Positions 13,681 to 23,585 of a stretch of DNA of 64,000 nt are shown here, piece after piece. How positions within the stretch are numbered: position 1 is the first letter of the stretch; each line of letters begins with the position of its first letter. The stretch lies in NCBI RefSeq assembly GCF_003254395.2, contig NC_037645.1:6129406-6193405 (forward strand), given 5' to 3'. The position numbers and the translations under genes were made by a program. The notes beneath the pieces are model-generated. The model saw only the letters and a program-made list of their open reading frames with translations, was not told the origin of the DNA and searched no databases. The DNA is from Apis mellifera. Lineage: Eukaryota > Arthropoda > Insecta > Hymenoptera > Apidae.

Positions 13681-13716
13681 AAGATTTATTACTAATTTAA
13701 ATTAGTAATAAATCTT
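13681..13716. repeat. Perfect 36 bp palindrome at the array edge
   Basis: The half-site AAGATTTATTACTAATTT is followed immediately by its exact reverse complement with no spacer. The right half already belongs to the repeat unit (homology with the other copies begins at 13,708), while the left half does not occur at the junctions at 24,047, 34,206 and 44,558. It therefore marks the outer junction of the array. Confidence 0.9.
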
Positions 13717-14574
13717 AATTATTACAAAATAAAAAAATAATCATCGAAACCGCGTGCGCAGCCAATTAGCTCACATTATTCGCTATAAAATTTATAATTG
13801 TATCAAGGATACGATTATGAATAATATAGTGAATAATAGTGATTTTCCAGGTCTCACCGCGTGGAGGTTGCTGCGAATTGGAGACCCACCCTACCCACGA
13901 TCCCGTCCACCCTCCTTTGCGCAAAAATTTACTCAAAATTAATAATAAATCTTCCTTTTGATGTAAAGTTTACAAAACGTTCAAATCCTTCGATCGTTGT
14001 GCAAAAAAAAACAACAAAAGGAATTGTAAAGAAAACCGGCGCGGAAGACTAAACCTGAAAATAAAATTAAAATTAAAATTTCTATCAATATTTTACACTT
14101 TCATTTCGATATGAAAATGAAGAATGATTGATAGTAAAAAGCGTGTGCAAAAAAAAAAAAAAAGAAAAAAAATAAGCAAAATAAGCATCCCAAAAAGCGC
14201 TACACCATTTTACCCATCTATTTAACTACAATATCTACTTTTCTACAATACACTACTTTATTTAATACCCTTGATCGTGCATGCACTTAATTCTGAACAC
14301 ACTTTCTTTAATCAATATCGTACAAATCTTCCGTTTCTGTAAGAAATCCTGAAACAAATTTAAATATAAATAAAATATAAATAACATCAACATTTTACTT
14401 ATTCTAAAAATTCTTTTTCGTATTCCCTGTCTCTATAAGAAACATCTTAAACATTTTGTTTTTAACTCTGCCTATTGAACATCTACATCAATTCTCTTCA
14501 CATCGACATTCACACTGATCATATATGACACACAATTTTTGACAAAAAATTTATGATACGACATAAAATATGAA

Positions 14575-14767
14575 CCACATGTGGCAAGAGGAAAATATCA
14601 ATGATATTGGCTAGTGAACGAAGTTACGTAGCCATCAAGTATCAAGTACTTGTTTGTAACGAGGAAATTGAGGAATTAAGGCAAGGTTAGGGTATTGCCT
14701 TGAAAAATAGGAAATATTGGTATGGAAAACGAATCAGAGTAGGGAAGGCGAGACTGCCTTTTTTTTT
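14575..14767 (+). ncRNA. Six-hairpin structured block ending in a T run (copy 1)
   Basis: In 193 bases there are six successive perfect short stems: the palindrome CCACATGTGG; AATATC/GATATT with a three-base loop; GGCTA/TAGCC; CAAGTA/TACTTG; AAGGCAA/TTGCCTT; and AAGGC/GCCTT followed by nine T. Copy 2 changes many loop and linker bases but keeps all the stems, one through a T-to-G wobble on the + strand. A hairpin followed by a T run on the + strand resembles a Pol III end, but I cannot find a good A box or B box. It may instead be a folded domain of a longer RNA from either strand. Confidence 0.4.
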
Positions 14768-15156
14768 AATAATAAGAAGAAAAGAACATCCCATTGTTTA
14801 TAAATCCCATATATTAAAAAAGCTAAATATTTCTTCTTTCTGATATAATCCTATCCTAAAGCATCCTATCCTACCTAATATAAAAATTAAAATATTTATT
14901 TGATGATGTAATCCATTCCAAGTTGAAAGTTGAAGAGGATTCCTGAAACAGACTATAAAACAGAATTAAATGAAACTCAATAATAAAATAATTTATGGTT
15001 TTTAACCAGCAAATCACGCATTATCTTTTTTTTCTATTTTTTCTTGTTTATTTTCTTCGATTCGTACCTGTAACAAACTCAATTATTGGATTAGTAATTA
15101 GAAAATAATTTATATCTAGGAATAAAAAGAAATATTAAATAAAAAAAAAAGAAAAA

Positions 15157-15188
<32 letters not shown>

Positions 15189-15350
15189 AAATCGAATTAT
15201 CAAAATGTTGTTAGGCAATCCATGATTTTGAATGAAAGATATTCATCAATAGAATAGAATAAAATTGAAAAGAATAAAATACATTTTTAAACAAATAGTA
15301 AACAAATGCTCTTAACAAGGGGGATGCTGAAAAGAGAAAAACGACGAAAA

Positions 15351-15369
15351 GGTAACCAGAAGGGTTACC
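15351..15369. other. Perfect 7 bp hairpin GGTAACC/GGTTACC
   Basis: GGTAACC, the five-base loop AGAAG, then GGTTACC. It is unchanged in copy 2 (about 25,640-25,658) and in copies 3 and 4. The strand it works on is unknown. Confidence 0.6.
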
Positions 15370-15429
15370 AAAATAATCATCCACTCGATGTAAATCCGAA
15401 CAAACCGTGAGTGGAATTTGTTTATATTT

Positions 15430-16104
15430 CGCAACACTAATATGCTAAAAATCTCAAAAGAAAACGCGAAGAGTGCTTCATTATACTTTTAATGCGTTTC
15501 TTCGTTAACAAAAAAGAAAAAAAATAAAAATAAAAATAAAAAAAAGATAAAAGATTCGCGAAAACATATACGAAACTCTAATAAACTAATTTATGCACTC
15601 ATATTTTATTATAGACGCAACACTAATAGCGGAAGATTGCAGCCATAGTCAGAGGCTGCCGTCGTACAATCACCCTTTGTACAGCCTTTTTGGCTGTAGT
15701 AGGTGATTCAGGAACTGGAACGTACTTCCACAGTCCAAAAGTGGAAGAAATGTGGGCAATTTGGGCAAATAAACGCAACACTACTATAAAAAACGCGATC
15801 TTTCATCAACGCAACACTAATTCTTCAAATGAATTTAATATTCGTTAAAATTTACTATTATTCTGTAAATCTTGAAAGTTACTTTAAATATCATGATATC
15901 ATAAATCATAATTATATCATAGAATAAAATCAAATTTATGTTAAAAGAAAAAAAAAACGATAAAAAAAGAAAAAAATAGACTAATTCATGAAAATAATTA
16001 AAAGCAACCGCGATATTCTTTTCAACGCAACGCTAATAGTAAACGCGATTATCATTTTATCGCAACTCTAATTCAACCCGTTATTTATCAATCGCAACAC
16101 TAAT
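15430..16104. repeat. Composite motif array CGCGAT + CGCAACACTAAT (copy 1)
   Basis: The 12-mer CGCAACACTAAT or a one- or two-base variant occurs seven times: 15,430, 15,616, 15,774, 15,810, 16,026, 16,061 and 16,093. Three of them are preceded by CGCGAT at a fixed gap of 10-11 bases (15,794, 16,009 and 16,044). Copy 2 keeps the words and the 10-11 base gap although the AT-rich DNA between has changed. The gap of one helical turn suggests a protein pair binding DNA, but a repeated RNA motif (AGTGTTGCG on the - strand) is equally possible. Confidence 0.65.
15639..15747. ncRNA. Four-hairpin cluster (copy 1)
   Basis: Four adjacent perfect stems: GCAGCC/GGCTGC (15,639-15,659), GTACAA/TTGTAC (15,664-15,682), ACAGCC/GGCTGT (15,681-15,697, overlapping the previous one by two bases) and CTTCCAC/GTGGAAG (15,725-15,747). 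In copy 2 the first differs only in the loop, the third and fourth lose or wobble only their outermost pair, and the fourth has a loop two bases shorter. Such retention of stems fits RNA structure; no known family is recognised. Confidence 0.45.
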
Positions 16105-16336
16105 GCAAAATCGCGATTTGCCCGTGATGGATGCCCACTGGATGAACGATGGGCCAGCATGCAAATTGGCCAAGACGATACAACATGTACTACGTATTAC
16201 TAAAACGAGCACAATGACAAAGTAGTAACAATGACTTCCCATTCTTTGGACCCAGGCAAGATCCAAAAGATGAGAAATCATTCGTTGCAGCCCCTCTTCG
16301 TGACAGTTTGTCGAGGCCTCTTCGGTCTTCCTCCTT

Positions 16337-16351
16337 CGGGCGCGATGCCCG
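16337..16351 (-). other. Hairpin CGGGC/GCCCG beside a candidate splice acceptor
   Basis: CGGGC, a five-base loop, GCCCG. Copy 2 changes one loop base (GCGAT to GCAAT) and keeps the stem. On the - strand the hairpin begins right after TTTAAGTTTCAG, a good acceptor, so it could be the 5' end of an exon of the - strand transcript. Confidence 0.4.
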
Positions 16352-16632
16352 CTGAAACTTAAATCTAGGCTCGAGATTCACTAATCGCAAACCAAAGAAA
16401 AAAAGAAAAAAAAAAGGACTAAATCGCGGAAGCTAAGTGCATGGACGACCAACGAACGTAATGATCGTTCTCCGTACATGCACAGAATCTCGAGCGCAAC
16501 GTTCGTTTCGAAAGCACATCACGACCGCGACCACGAAATTCGAAAAATCGACGAGCAAAGCCAGAGACGAATGGCATTGTCATCCATTCGTTTCAGCTTC
16601 GCCCTCGATTTCTCAAATTTTATTCCCTGAAA

Positions 16633-16683
16633 CAGATTGTCACGCGAAAACGCGCCTACCCGATCAGAGACTGTGACAATCTG
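16633..16683. other. 11 bp stem-loop CAGATTGTCAC/GTGACAATCTG
   Basis: Two perfectly complementary 11-base arms enclose 29 bases that contain a small GCG-AAAA-CGC hairpin. In copy 2 one arm base changes T to C, which would be a G-U pair on the - strand and a mismatch on the + strand. Confidence 0.6.
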
Positions 16684-16782
16684 CCCGGCCCTACCTACTT
16701 ATGATTAAACAAACACACCAGAAATATACTACCTATCCTACCTAGCCCTATATTTAAAAAATATGGCAAAACAGGCATACCA

Positions 16783-16926
16783 ACACACTCATTCCACGAT
16801 TCTCACACATAATACTCGGGCGCAAAAGCCTACACTAGGGAAAGCGTCCCGGGACGCCTCCGACACCCGAGCTTGGCACACTACTCGCACACTCTAACTT
16901 TACGTACCATTTTCCTGAAATCGACT
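16783..16926. other. Near-invariant 144 bp block with nested palindrome
   Basis: Between copy 1 and the diverged copy 2 (27,031-27,174) I find a single substitution in this block, whereas neighbouring DNA differs every few bases. It holds CTCGGG (16,815) and CCCGAG (16,866) closing a loop that contains the 14 bp palindrome GCGTCCCGGGACGC (16,844-16,857). A functional RNA domain or a protein-binding site are the main alternatives. Confidence 0.55.
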
Positions 16927-17234
16927 GATGATGGCTAGCGACCATTGCGTCAAACGCGATAAAAACGCGTCTATCTACATTTTAATTTAAATGTTTCATG
17001 AAAATTTATGAATACTTAATGTTTTCTAAAAGATTAATCATTAGAATTATTAGATTAGTCATTATTGTGAATCAAAATTGTATCATTATTGTAATTTTAA
17101 ATTACAAGATTAATAATCTTGCATATTATAATTATTTAATTATTTATTAGTTATTCGCAATTAAATATTGCGAATATGATTGTAAATTCTGATTGAATAG
17201 CGAATGAAATAATATGATAAATGAAACGACGCAA

Positions 17235-17268
17235 TTCCACAGCCTAACCATACACACACAATGTGGAA
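17235..17268. other. Hairpin TTCCACA/TGTGGAA
   Basis: Perfect 7 bp stem with a 20-base loop, unchanged in the stem in copy 2. On the - strand a candidate acceptor (TTTTTTAG) lies at about 17,307, so this stem would fall in the exon that follows. Confidence 0.4.
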
Positions 17269-18184
17269 AGTACGTCGTGCACGATACACTAACGCATCAT
17301 CAGTCGCTAAAAAATTTGTATTAGCTTATCGACTAAAGTCATCATATTCATTGTCTCTCCCTCACTCAAGTAGCACCTGGGCACGTGGGTGAGATCCTGA
17401 CAATAAACATGGAAAGGGTTAAATCTGAAAATCCTGAGCTAAAAAAATATTAATATATCCATTTTGTATCTAACGGGCTAATATTCTTTGACTTTGCATT
17501 TATATATTTCAAATTATATAATTATATTATATTATATTATATTATATTATATATGTCAAATACTTATTATCTTTCAAAAATATTTGTGACTCTATTTTAT
17601 ATTTTATTTCATTAATTGAACAAGTTATTGAAATTTTAGCAGCAAGTTAAGTTAAATTTTTAATATTGAATTTAAAAAGGAATTAGAATTCATTGTAATT
17701 TAATATAAATATTAATAGAAATACTCTCAGGCGATTCCTTCATCAGAGCATATTTTCAAAATCACAAGAATAATATTCAAAATTTATTGCTCCGATTCTA
17801 AAATCTACCTGTCGCGAAATGTCTTCTTACGCAAAATTTAATTCATATTTGTACCAATAAAAATTGAACTTTACTATCTACCAGTGTTGTAAATCATATT
17901 GAAGTTAATAAATATCATGTGAAATTATTATATGATATAATCACAATAATCAAATTGATCAAATAACTTAAAATGTTACTCTAAAGGATTTTCAATTATA
18001 AAAATTCAAACTAATTATTGTATTGATATTGTATTGATAAATATATAATAATAATTATTATTATCCTATCTTTTGGCGTTAGAAAATTACTAAACATTTT
18101 ATATTAATCAAATTCAACGCGTAGCGTAAGAAGACCCTAGCCTGAGCTAATAAATAAAACACAACAAAAATAATTGTTACTACT

Positions 18185-18215
18185 CGCGGGTAATTATTAT
18201 AAATAAATACCCGCG
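18185..18215. other. Hairpin CGCGGGTA/TACCCGCG
   Basis: Perfect 8 bp stem around an AT-only 15-base loop. Copy 2 keeps the stem and shortens the loop by one base. Confidence 0.55.
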
Positions 18216-18550
18216 GTCATTGTGCTCGTGCAAAATTCTACGTATACAACCAGTCACTCGTGTCGATTCGGATCTTTCATCCTACGACATGATTGAATGA
18301 TCGGAGGAACCAAAAACCATGCGACTCACCATACGATGCGACGAACGCCTTCACTCTTATTGCAGCCCAGAAGTCATCGAGAAGAGATGGTTGTCATCAG
18401 GATGGAAGAAATCTGTGACAAAACACGGTTCTCATTACTTGAAAAAATTAAAATACCAAACTAAATTAAATATGCAATAACGATATTAATAATTCCATTT
18501 AACTATTATCTATTTAGAAGAATAAAAATTTATAGATAGAATAAAAGGAT

Positions 18551-19255
18551 AATTACCTCTTCGCGTGATGGATGATCGCCTTATTCTCTTGAGAGAAGCA
18601 CTGAATCTACCCTGTACCGAAAACGAATATTTAAAATAAAAAAAATAAAAATAAGAGACTATTAACGCGTTCGTATATGTTCTGTAGTCGGCGAACAAGC
18701 ACTGATTCTATCTTCGCGTTTGATTATTTTTAAATTAAAATTTAATTTAAGAGCTATTGTGCTCTAAAAAATATTCAAAATACTATGACGAAGCAAACAC
18801 TGATTCTATCAACCACATTGCGCGTGGTCACAAATATTTTTTAACATTAGTCCAAAAAAAATCTTCATAAAGATCATCGGCATCTGAAATAAAATGAAAT
18901 TTTAATAATAACAAAACTATAAAATTCTAATGTAAAAGATTAAAATCTAAAAAATCTAATGATTCTTCTTACCTCTTCGCGTGGTGGATGATCGCCGTAT
19001 TTTCTTGAGAGAAGCACTGATTCTACCCTGTACCGAAAACGAATATTTAAAATAAAAAAATAAAAATAAGAGACTATTAACGCGTTCGTATATGTTCTGT
19101 AGTCGGCGAACAAGCACTGATTCTATCTTCGCGTTTGATTATTTTTAAATTAAAATTTAATTTAAGAGCTATTGTGCTCTAAAAAATATTCAAAATACTA
19201 TGACGAAGCAAACACTGATTCTATTAACCGCATTGCGCGCGGTCACAAATATTTT
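18551..19255. repeat. Internal duplication of ~285 bp at 416 bp spacing (copy 1)
   Basis: The segment 18,557-18,840 recurs at 18,973-19,255 with few changes, so each unit has two versions of the 55-nt exon-like segment, of an AGAGC/GCTCT hairpin (first at 18,750-18,765) and of an ACCNC hairpin. The phrase GCACTGATTCTA or a close variant occurs six times across the two halves. The same arrangement is present in the other three copies. Confidence 0.85.
18812..18828. other. Hairpin ACCAC/GTGGT (partner of 19,227)
   Basis: Five-pair stem with loop ATTGCGC. Its duplicate at 19,227-19,243 is ACCGC/GCGGT with the same loop: the fourth pair changed from A-T to G-C on both sides. This is an exact compensatory change between two paralogous segments. 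Confidence 0.55.
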
Positions 19256-20785
19256 CTGAAATTAACATTAAATTAGTAGAGGGGGTGGGAAATGATAGAA
19301 GAGAAAGAAATATCTTTTTGATATTTTTCTTCTCCTTATCGAGCATTTGTTCTGAAAATACTGCCTTTTTATTTTAATTGATTACGAAGTACGCAACAAT
19401 TATTACCAATTATTTATTAATATCTAAAATTTAATAAAATATTCGTCATCAGATTTTAAAATTTAATTTCCAATGATAAATCATTAAAGTTTCTCATAAA
19501 TTTTCTAATTTTTCACTTTCTTATAACTAAAACGTAATTTTATTATGAATTGCTTAACAATAATCTCTAATAATTCGATAAAATTAAATAAAAATTTAAC
19601 CAAATAAAAAGAATAAAAATTTATACATACGAAATATAAAATTTTACCACGAAAAAAAGTCACCAAGAAAGACGTGGCGTCCATATTGGAATTTTTCCCG
19701 CCTTCGAGAATATTACCATAACGCTATCAATTAAACCTGCGCAGAAAAAAAAATCAAAACTTCTAAATAAATGAATAATATGTATGAAATTACATTATAA
19801 TTAAAGTATCAAAGTGTCAAAACGATCGAATCAAATAAAAACTCACGATATAAGCCATCTTGTAATTCGACACTCGAATTATATGGATAAACGAGGAACT
19901 CAAAATTATTTAACTGTCGAAAAACTATCAATTCTAATAACGTTGAATAAAACATTGAATAAAGATGTATTAATTAACGCACAATAATAACAAAAGTGGT
20001 ATAAAAGGAAAATAATATTAAAATACTATGTAATAAATAGAACAAATGTCTCGAGAAAATTTCAAACGTCTAATCGTCACCAGAAATCAACGAACAATGA
20101 CACTTTGCGCTTCGATTTCGCGCATCGAATAACAAGATGGAGAGGGGATACGCTCGACAAGTCGAAACATGTTTGAACACAAATCCAATTTCTTGGAAAT
20201 GAAATATCGTAAGAAATGTTTCTAGCCTCGAGCAAAATATAAACGATAGACCAAAAAAAGTAAACAATAAACATACGCGTGAGAACATACGTTGTACACG
20301 ATATATTATATATTCATTCGGGAAAATATGCGATACTTGAATAATTCGATTTCACGAAGTGAATACGTAATAAATCCTAAAAAATTCCTTTTCGTACGAT
20401 TTTAATACGACTAAAATGATAAAAAATAAAGAACAAGAAATTGTAAAATGGACGTATACGTATAAAATTATATTGAAAAGTGCCAATATACGATTTGAAA
20501 TTCTGTCTCGAAATATTTCGATACCGGACGCTAACGACGCAATAGACGAAAAATGAATAATTGGAGGAAAAGACACAAAGATACCCAAACAACTGATTAA
20601 TTTCGTATTCACTACACCGAATGGATTATTTAAAACACTAAATTAGCAACAAATTTGGTAATAATAAGAGGTAAAATAACTTACTGCGTAATCCGAATTC
20701 GCGACGACACTTCCACTCCACACAATTTTCAACTGTAGACTGACGACATGCGCAGTGTGATGCGCATTGCGTTGCGCGCTCCGAT

Positions 20786-20840
20786 GCGCACTGACTCGTC
20801 CCGCGTCTCGAATTAAGGGATGTTCTGATTGGTTGGCTCA
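20786..20840 (-). promoter_or_regulatory. Promoter-like block, copy 1
   Basis: Read on the - strand: CCAATCAGAA begins at 20,832 and an arthropod-type initiator TCAGT has its A at 20,792, a spacing of 40. No TATA box is seen at the usual place. CpG words are dense downstream, in exon 1. The same spacing of 40 is found in all four copies and 41 in the inverted relic at 56,800. Confidence 0.5.
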
Positions 20841-21839
20841 TGATGCTCATTTTTTTCATTCAAAAATCGCGCGAAAAATTGAAATATAATAAAACATAAT
20901 AAATTAATTGTGAGATTGAAATCCTATAGAGATCTATTTATTTGAGAAAAAAAAAAAATAATAAAGAAATAAAAATTATTAGTAGAATTACTAATTTAAC
21001 AAGATAATGAAATAAGTTATAATGCAAAGAAGGAATTCAATAAAAAGATTAATTAAATTTAAATAAAGGTAAGGAAAAAAACGCAAAAGTAAAAGCAAAA
21101 GAGAAATTCAACGAAAAACTTAAATAATTCATAAAAATTGAAAAATAAAAAGGGAACATGATATAAAATTGAACTAAATTTACAATTGATTTTAAAATAA
21201 TGGAAACACAGGAATTTAACTTTAAAATAGATAAATTTAAGGAATTAAATTATATTAAATAAAAGAAAGCAATGTCGACATGAAAATCAACAAAAGAAAA
21301 AAACATAAAAGAATACTTAACACAGCTAAATTTGAAAAAAAAAAAAAAAAACTAAAGAGAAAATATATTTAATATAAGATTCAAAGAGATTAGGAAAGAT
21401 TGAAGTACAAGTAAAATATTTAAATTGTGATGAACAAAATCTGAACAGAATTAAGAATATAAAAAAGAAAAACTTTAAATAAAAGTTAAATAAATCCAAG
21501 AAAACGTAGTGAACATAAATAAATTTTGATACATAAACTAATTTAATTGGAAGAATAAATATATATATATAAAGAATATATAATATGTATATATAAAGAA
21601 AATATAAAAGAAGAATTAAATAATATAGTACATAAATAATAAATGATGAAAAAATTAAAACAGAATATAAAGTTAACAAAAAGTTAAATTCTGTAAAATA
21701 AAAAGAATGAAAAGAAAACATAATGATAAAGAAAAATTTAATATCAAGTTAAGACATCTAAAAGACATCTAAAACAATAAAGAAAGAATTTAACATGAAT
21801 GTTAAATTCTTGAGTTAAAAAGAACATACATAAAAAAGA

Positions 21840-23420
21840 AAATTTAGTTGTTTTGTTTAAACGTTTTTCTTGATTTGGACAATATTTCCTATTAAATCCT
21901 TGTTTTTATTTCAATTCAATTCAATATTGAATTTCAAATATTTAGATTATTTTAACTTTGAGGTTAAATTCTTCACCAATATTTTAACTTTCTTTTATTT
22001 CATGATAATTAACATTTATGTTATATTTTCTGTTTGTATTTCATTCATTATTTATGTATTACAATGCAAAAATATATAATATGTTTCTTATATGTTGCAA
22101 CATTGTAAGATTTAGTTAATTCTTATGTTGCATCATATAAAGGAATTTATTATTGTGATATATATATATATATATATATATAATGATACATATATAATGA
22201 ACAAATAAAAACATAAGAAGAGAATATATTATGAAAGTTAACTATAATAAAATAAAAAAATGGTTGAAACATAGTTGAAGAATTTAATCTTAAAGTTAAA
22301 AAAAATCTAAATCTAAATTTAACAATCTAAAAATTTGAAACATCAAGAAAGATTTTAACACAAGTGTTAATTAAATTAGAAGAAGCACATATGAAGAAAA
22401 AAATTCAACATTGTAAATTGGATAATTTTAATTGTTTTTTTTTTTTCAAATCTTTTCCTTGATTTATATATACATAATATTTATGTTAATAATTGACATA
22501 ATAATATTTCTGCTACATCTTTCTTTATATTTCAATGCTCTTAAATATTTTTAACTTTCAGATTAAATTCTTCTCCTATTTTCAACATTCTTCTACTTTG
22601 TAACAATTAATTTTTATATTACATTCTCTTTTTGTGTTTTATTATTCATGCACAATGATAAATTCTTTATTTATATGTTGCATATATATAATGATAAGTA
22701 AATATATATAAAAACATAAAGAAGGGAATGTAACATAAAATTTAATGATAATACAGTAAAAAAAAAAAAAAAAGATTGAAATATAATTGAAGAATTTAAT
22801 TTCAAAGTAAAAAAAAATCTAAATGTAAAAATCTGAAACATCAAAAAAGCAAATTTAATTATTTTGTTTAAATATTTTCTTTAATTTGGATAATGTTTCT
22901 GTTAAATCCTTCTTTCATATTTCAGTTCTTTTAAACATTTTTTAACTTTGAGGTTAAATTCCTCTTCACTGTTTCAATTTTTTTCTTACTTTATGACTTT
23001 TTACTTAATTAACATTTATATTCATTAATATTCCCTTTTTATGTTTTATTCATTATTTGTATTACAATCTATTACAATGTTAAATTCTTTCCTTATATGT
23101 TACAACAATGTAAGATTCAACTAATTGTTATATTGCAACATATAAAAGAATTTAATGTTGTAATATATAAATAATGAATAAATAAATAAATAAATATACA
23201 AATATAAAAAGAGAATACAACATAAAGGTTAAGTACTATAAAGTAAAAAAGGATTGAAGCATAAATGAAGAATTTAACCTCAAAGATAAAAAAAACTGAA
23301 AGAACTAAAACATCAAGAAAAATTTAACAGTAAGTATTAATTGAATAAGAAAAAAAAAAAGAAGAAAGAAAGAAAAGAAAACAAAAGAAATATATAAAAA
23401 AAGAAATTTAACATAACAAT
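21840..23420. repeat. Alternately inverted AT-rich sub-repeats (tail of copy 1)
   Basis: A phrase like TTAACTTTGAGGTTAAATTC appears on the + strand near 21,952, 22,553 and 22,937, and its reverse complement (GAAGAATTTAA...AAAGTTAA) near 22,275, 22,779 and 23,266, so the orientation alternates + - + - + -. Longer matching stretches around each (ATAAAAACATAAAGAAG against its complement) make three consecutive foldbacks of several hundred bases. A transcript through it would form long imperfect double-stranded RNA. Open frames here are phenylalanine/isoleucine low-complexity and not genes. Confidence 0.75.
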
Positions 23421-23585
23421 TAACTAAATCTAACTTCTAAATTTAACTTGGACTTGAACAATAAAAATTGTACATTGTAATAAATAAGTATAAATAAGAA
23501 ATAAAGAAATAAAGAAGGGAACATAACACAAAAATCACAATTACAAATTAAAAATGATTGAATCATAGGATAAAACTTTTCTCCA

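Larger units (their letters stand above)
18330..20792 (-). ncRNA. Predicted spliced non-coding transcript, copy 1
   Basis: Transcription would run leftward from an initiator-like TCAGT (A at 20,792). Exon 1 is 20,792-20,685 and ends ACGCA before GTAAGT. Internal exons with AG before and GT after are 19,027-18,973 (55 nt, donor GTAAGA), 18,611-18,557 (55 nt, donor GTAATT; a duplicate of the former) and 18,412-18,330 (83 nt, donor GTGAGT, acceptor TTTTGTCACAG). Other plausible acceptors lie farther left at 17,307 and 16,352. No long ORF crosses these exons; the first ATG in exon 1 opens only about a dozen codons. All borders keep AG and GT in the diverged copy 2. Exon joining is inferred, not shown. 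Confidence 0.5.

Noticed and set aside
13840..13950. + strand terminal exon after ATTTTCCAG with AATAAA downstream (also in other copies)
   Set aside because: The same segment can be read as a - strand exon ending before GTGAGA. Without RNA data neither reading is secure, so I did not list it as a feature.
14625..14640. TGGCTAGTG as a Pol III A box for the six-hairpin block
   Set aside because: It fits the A-box pattern poorly and no B box follows at a suitable distance. Pol III transcription is left only as a possibility because of the T run.
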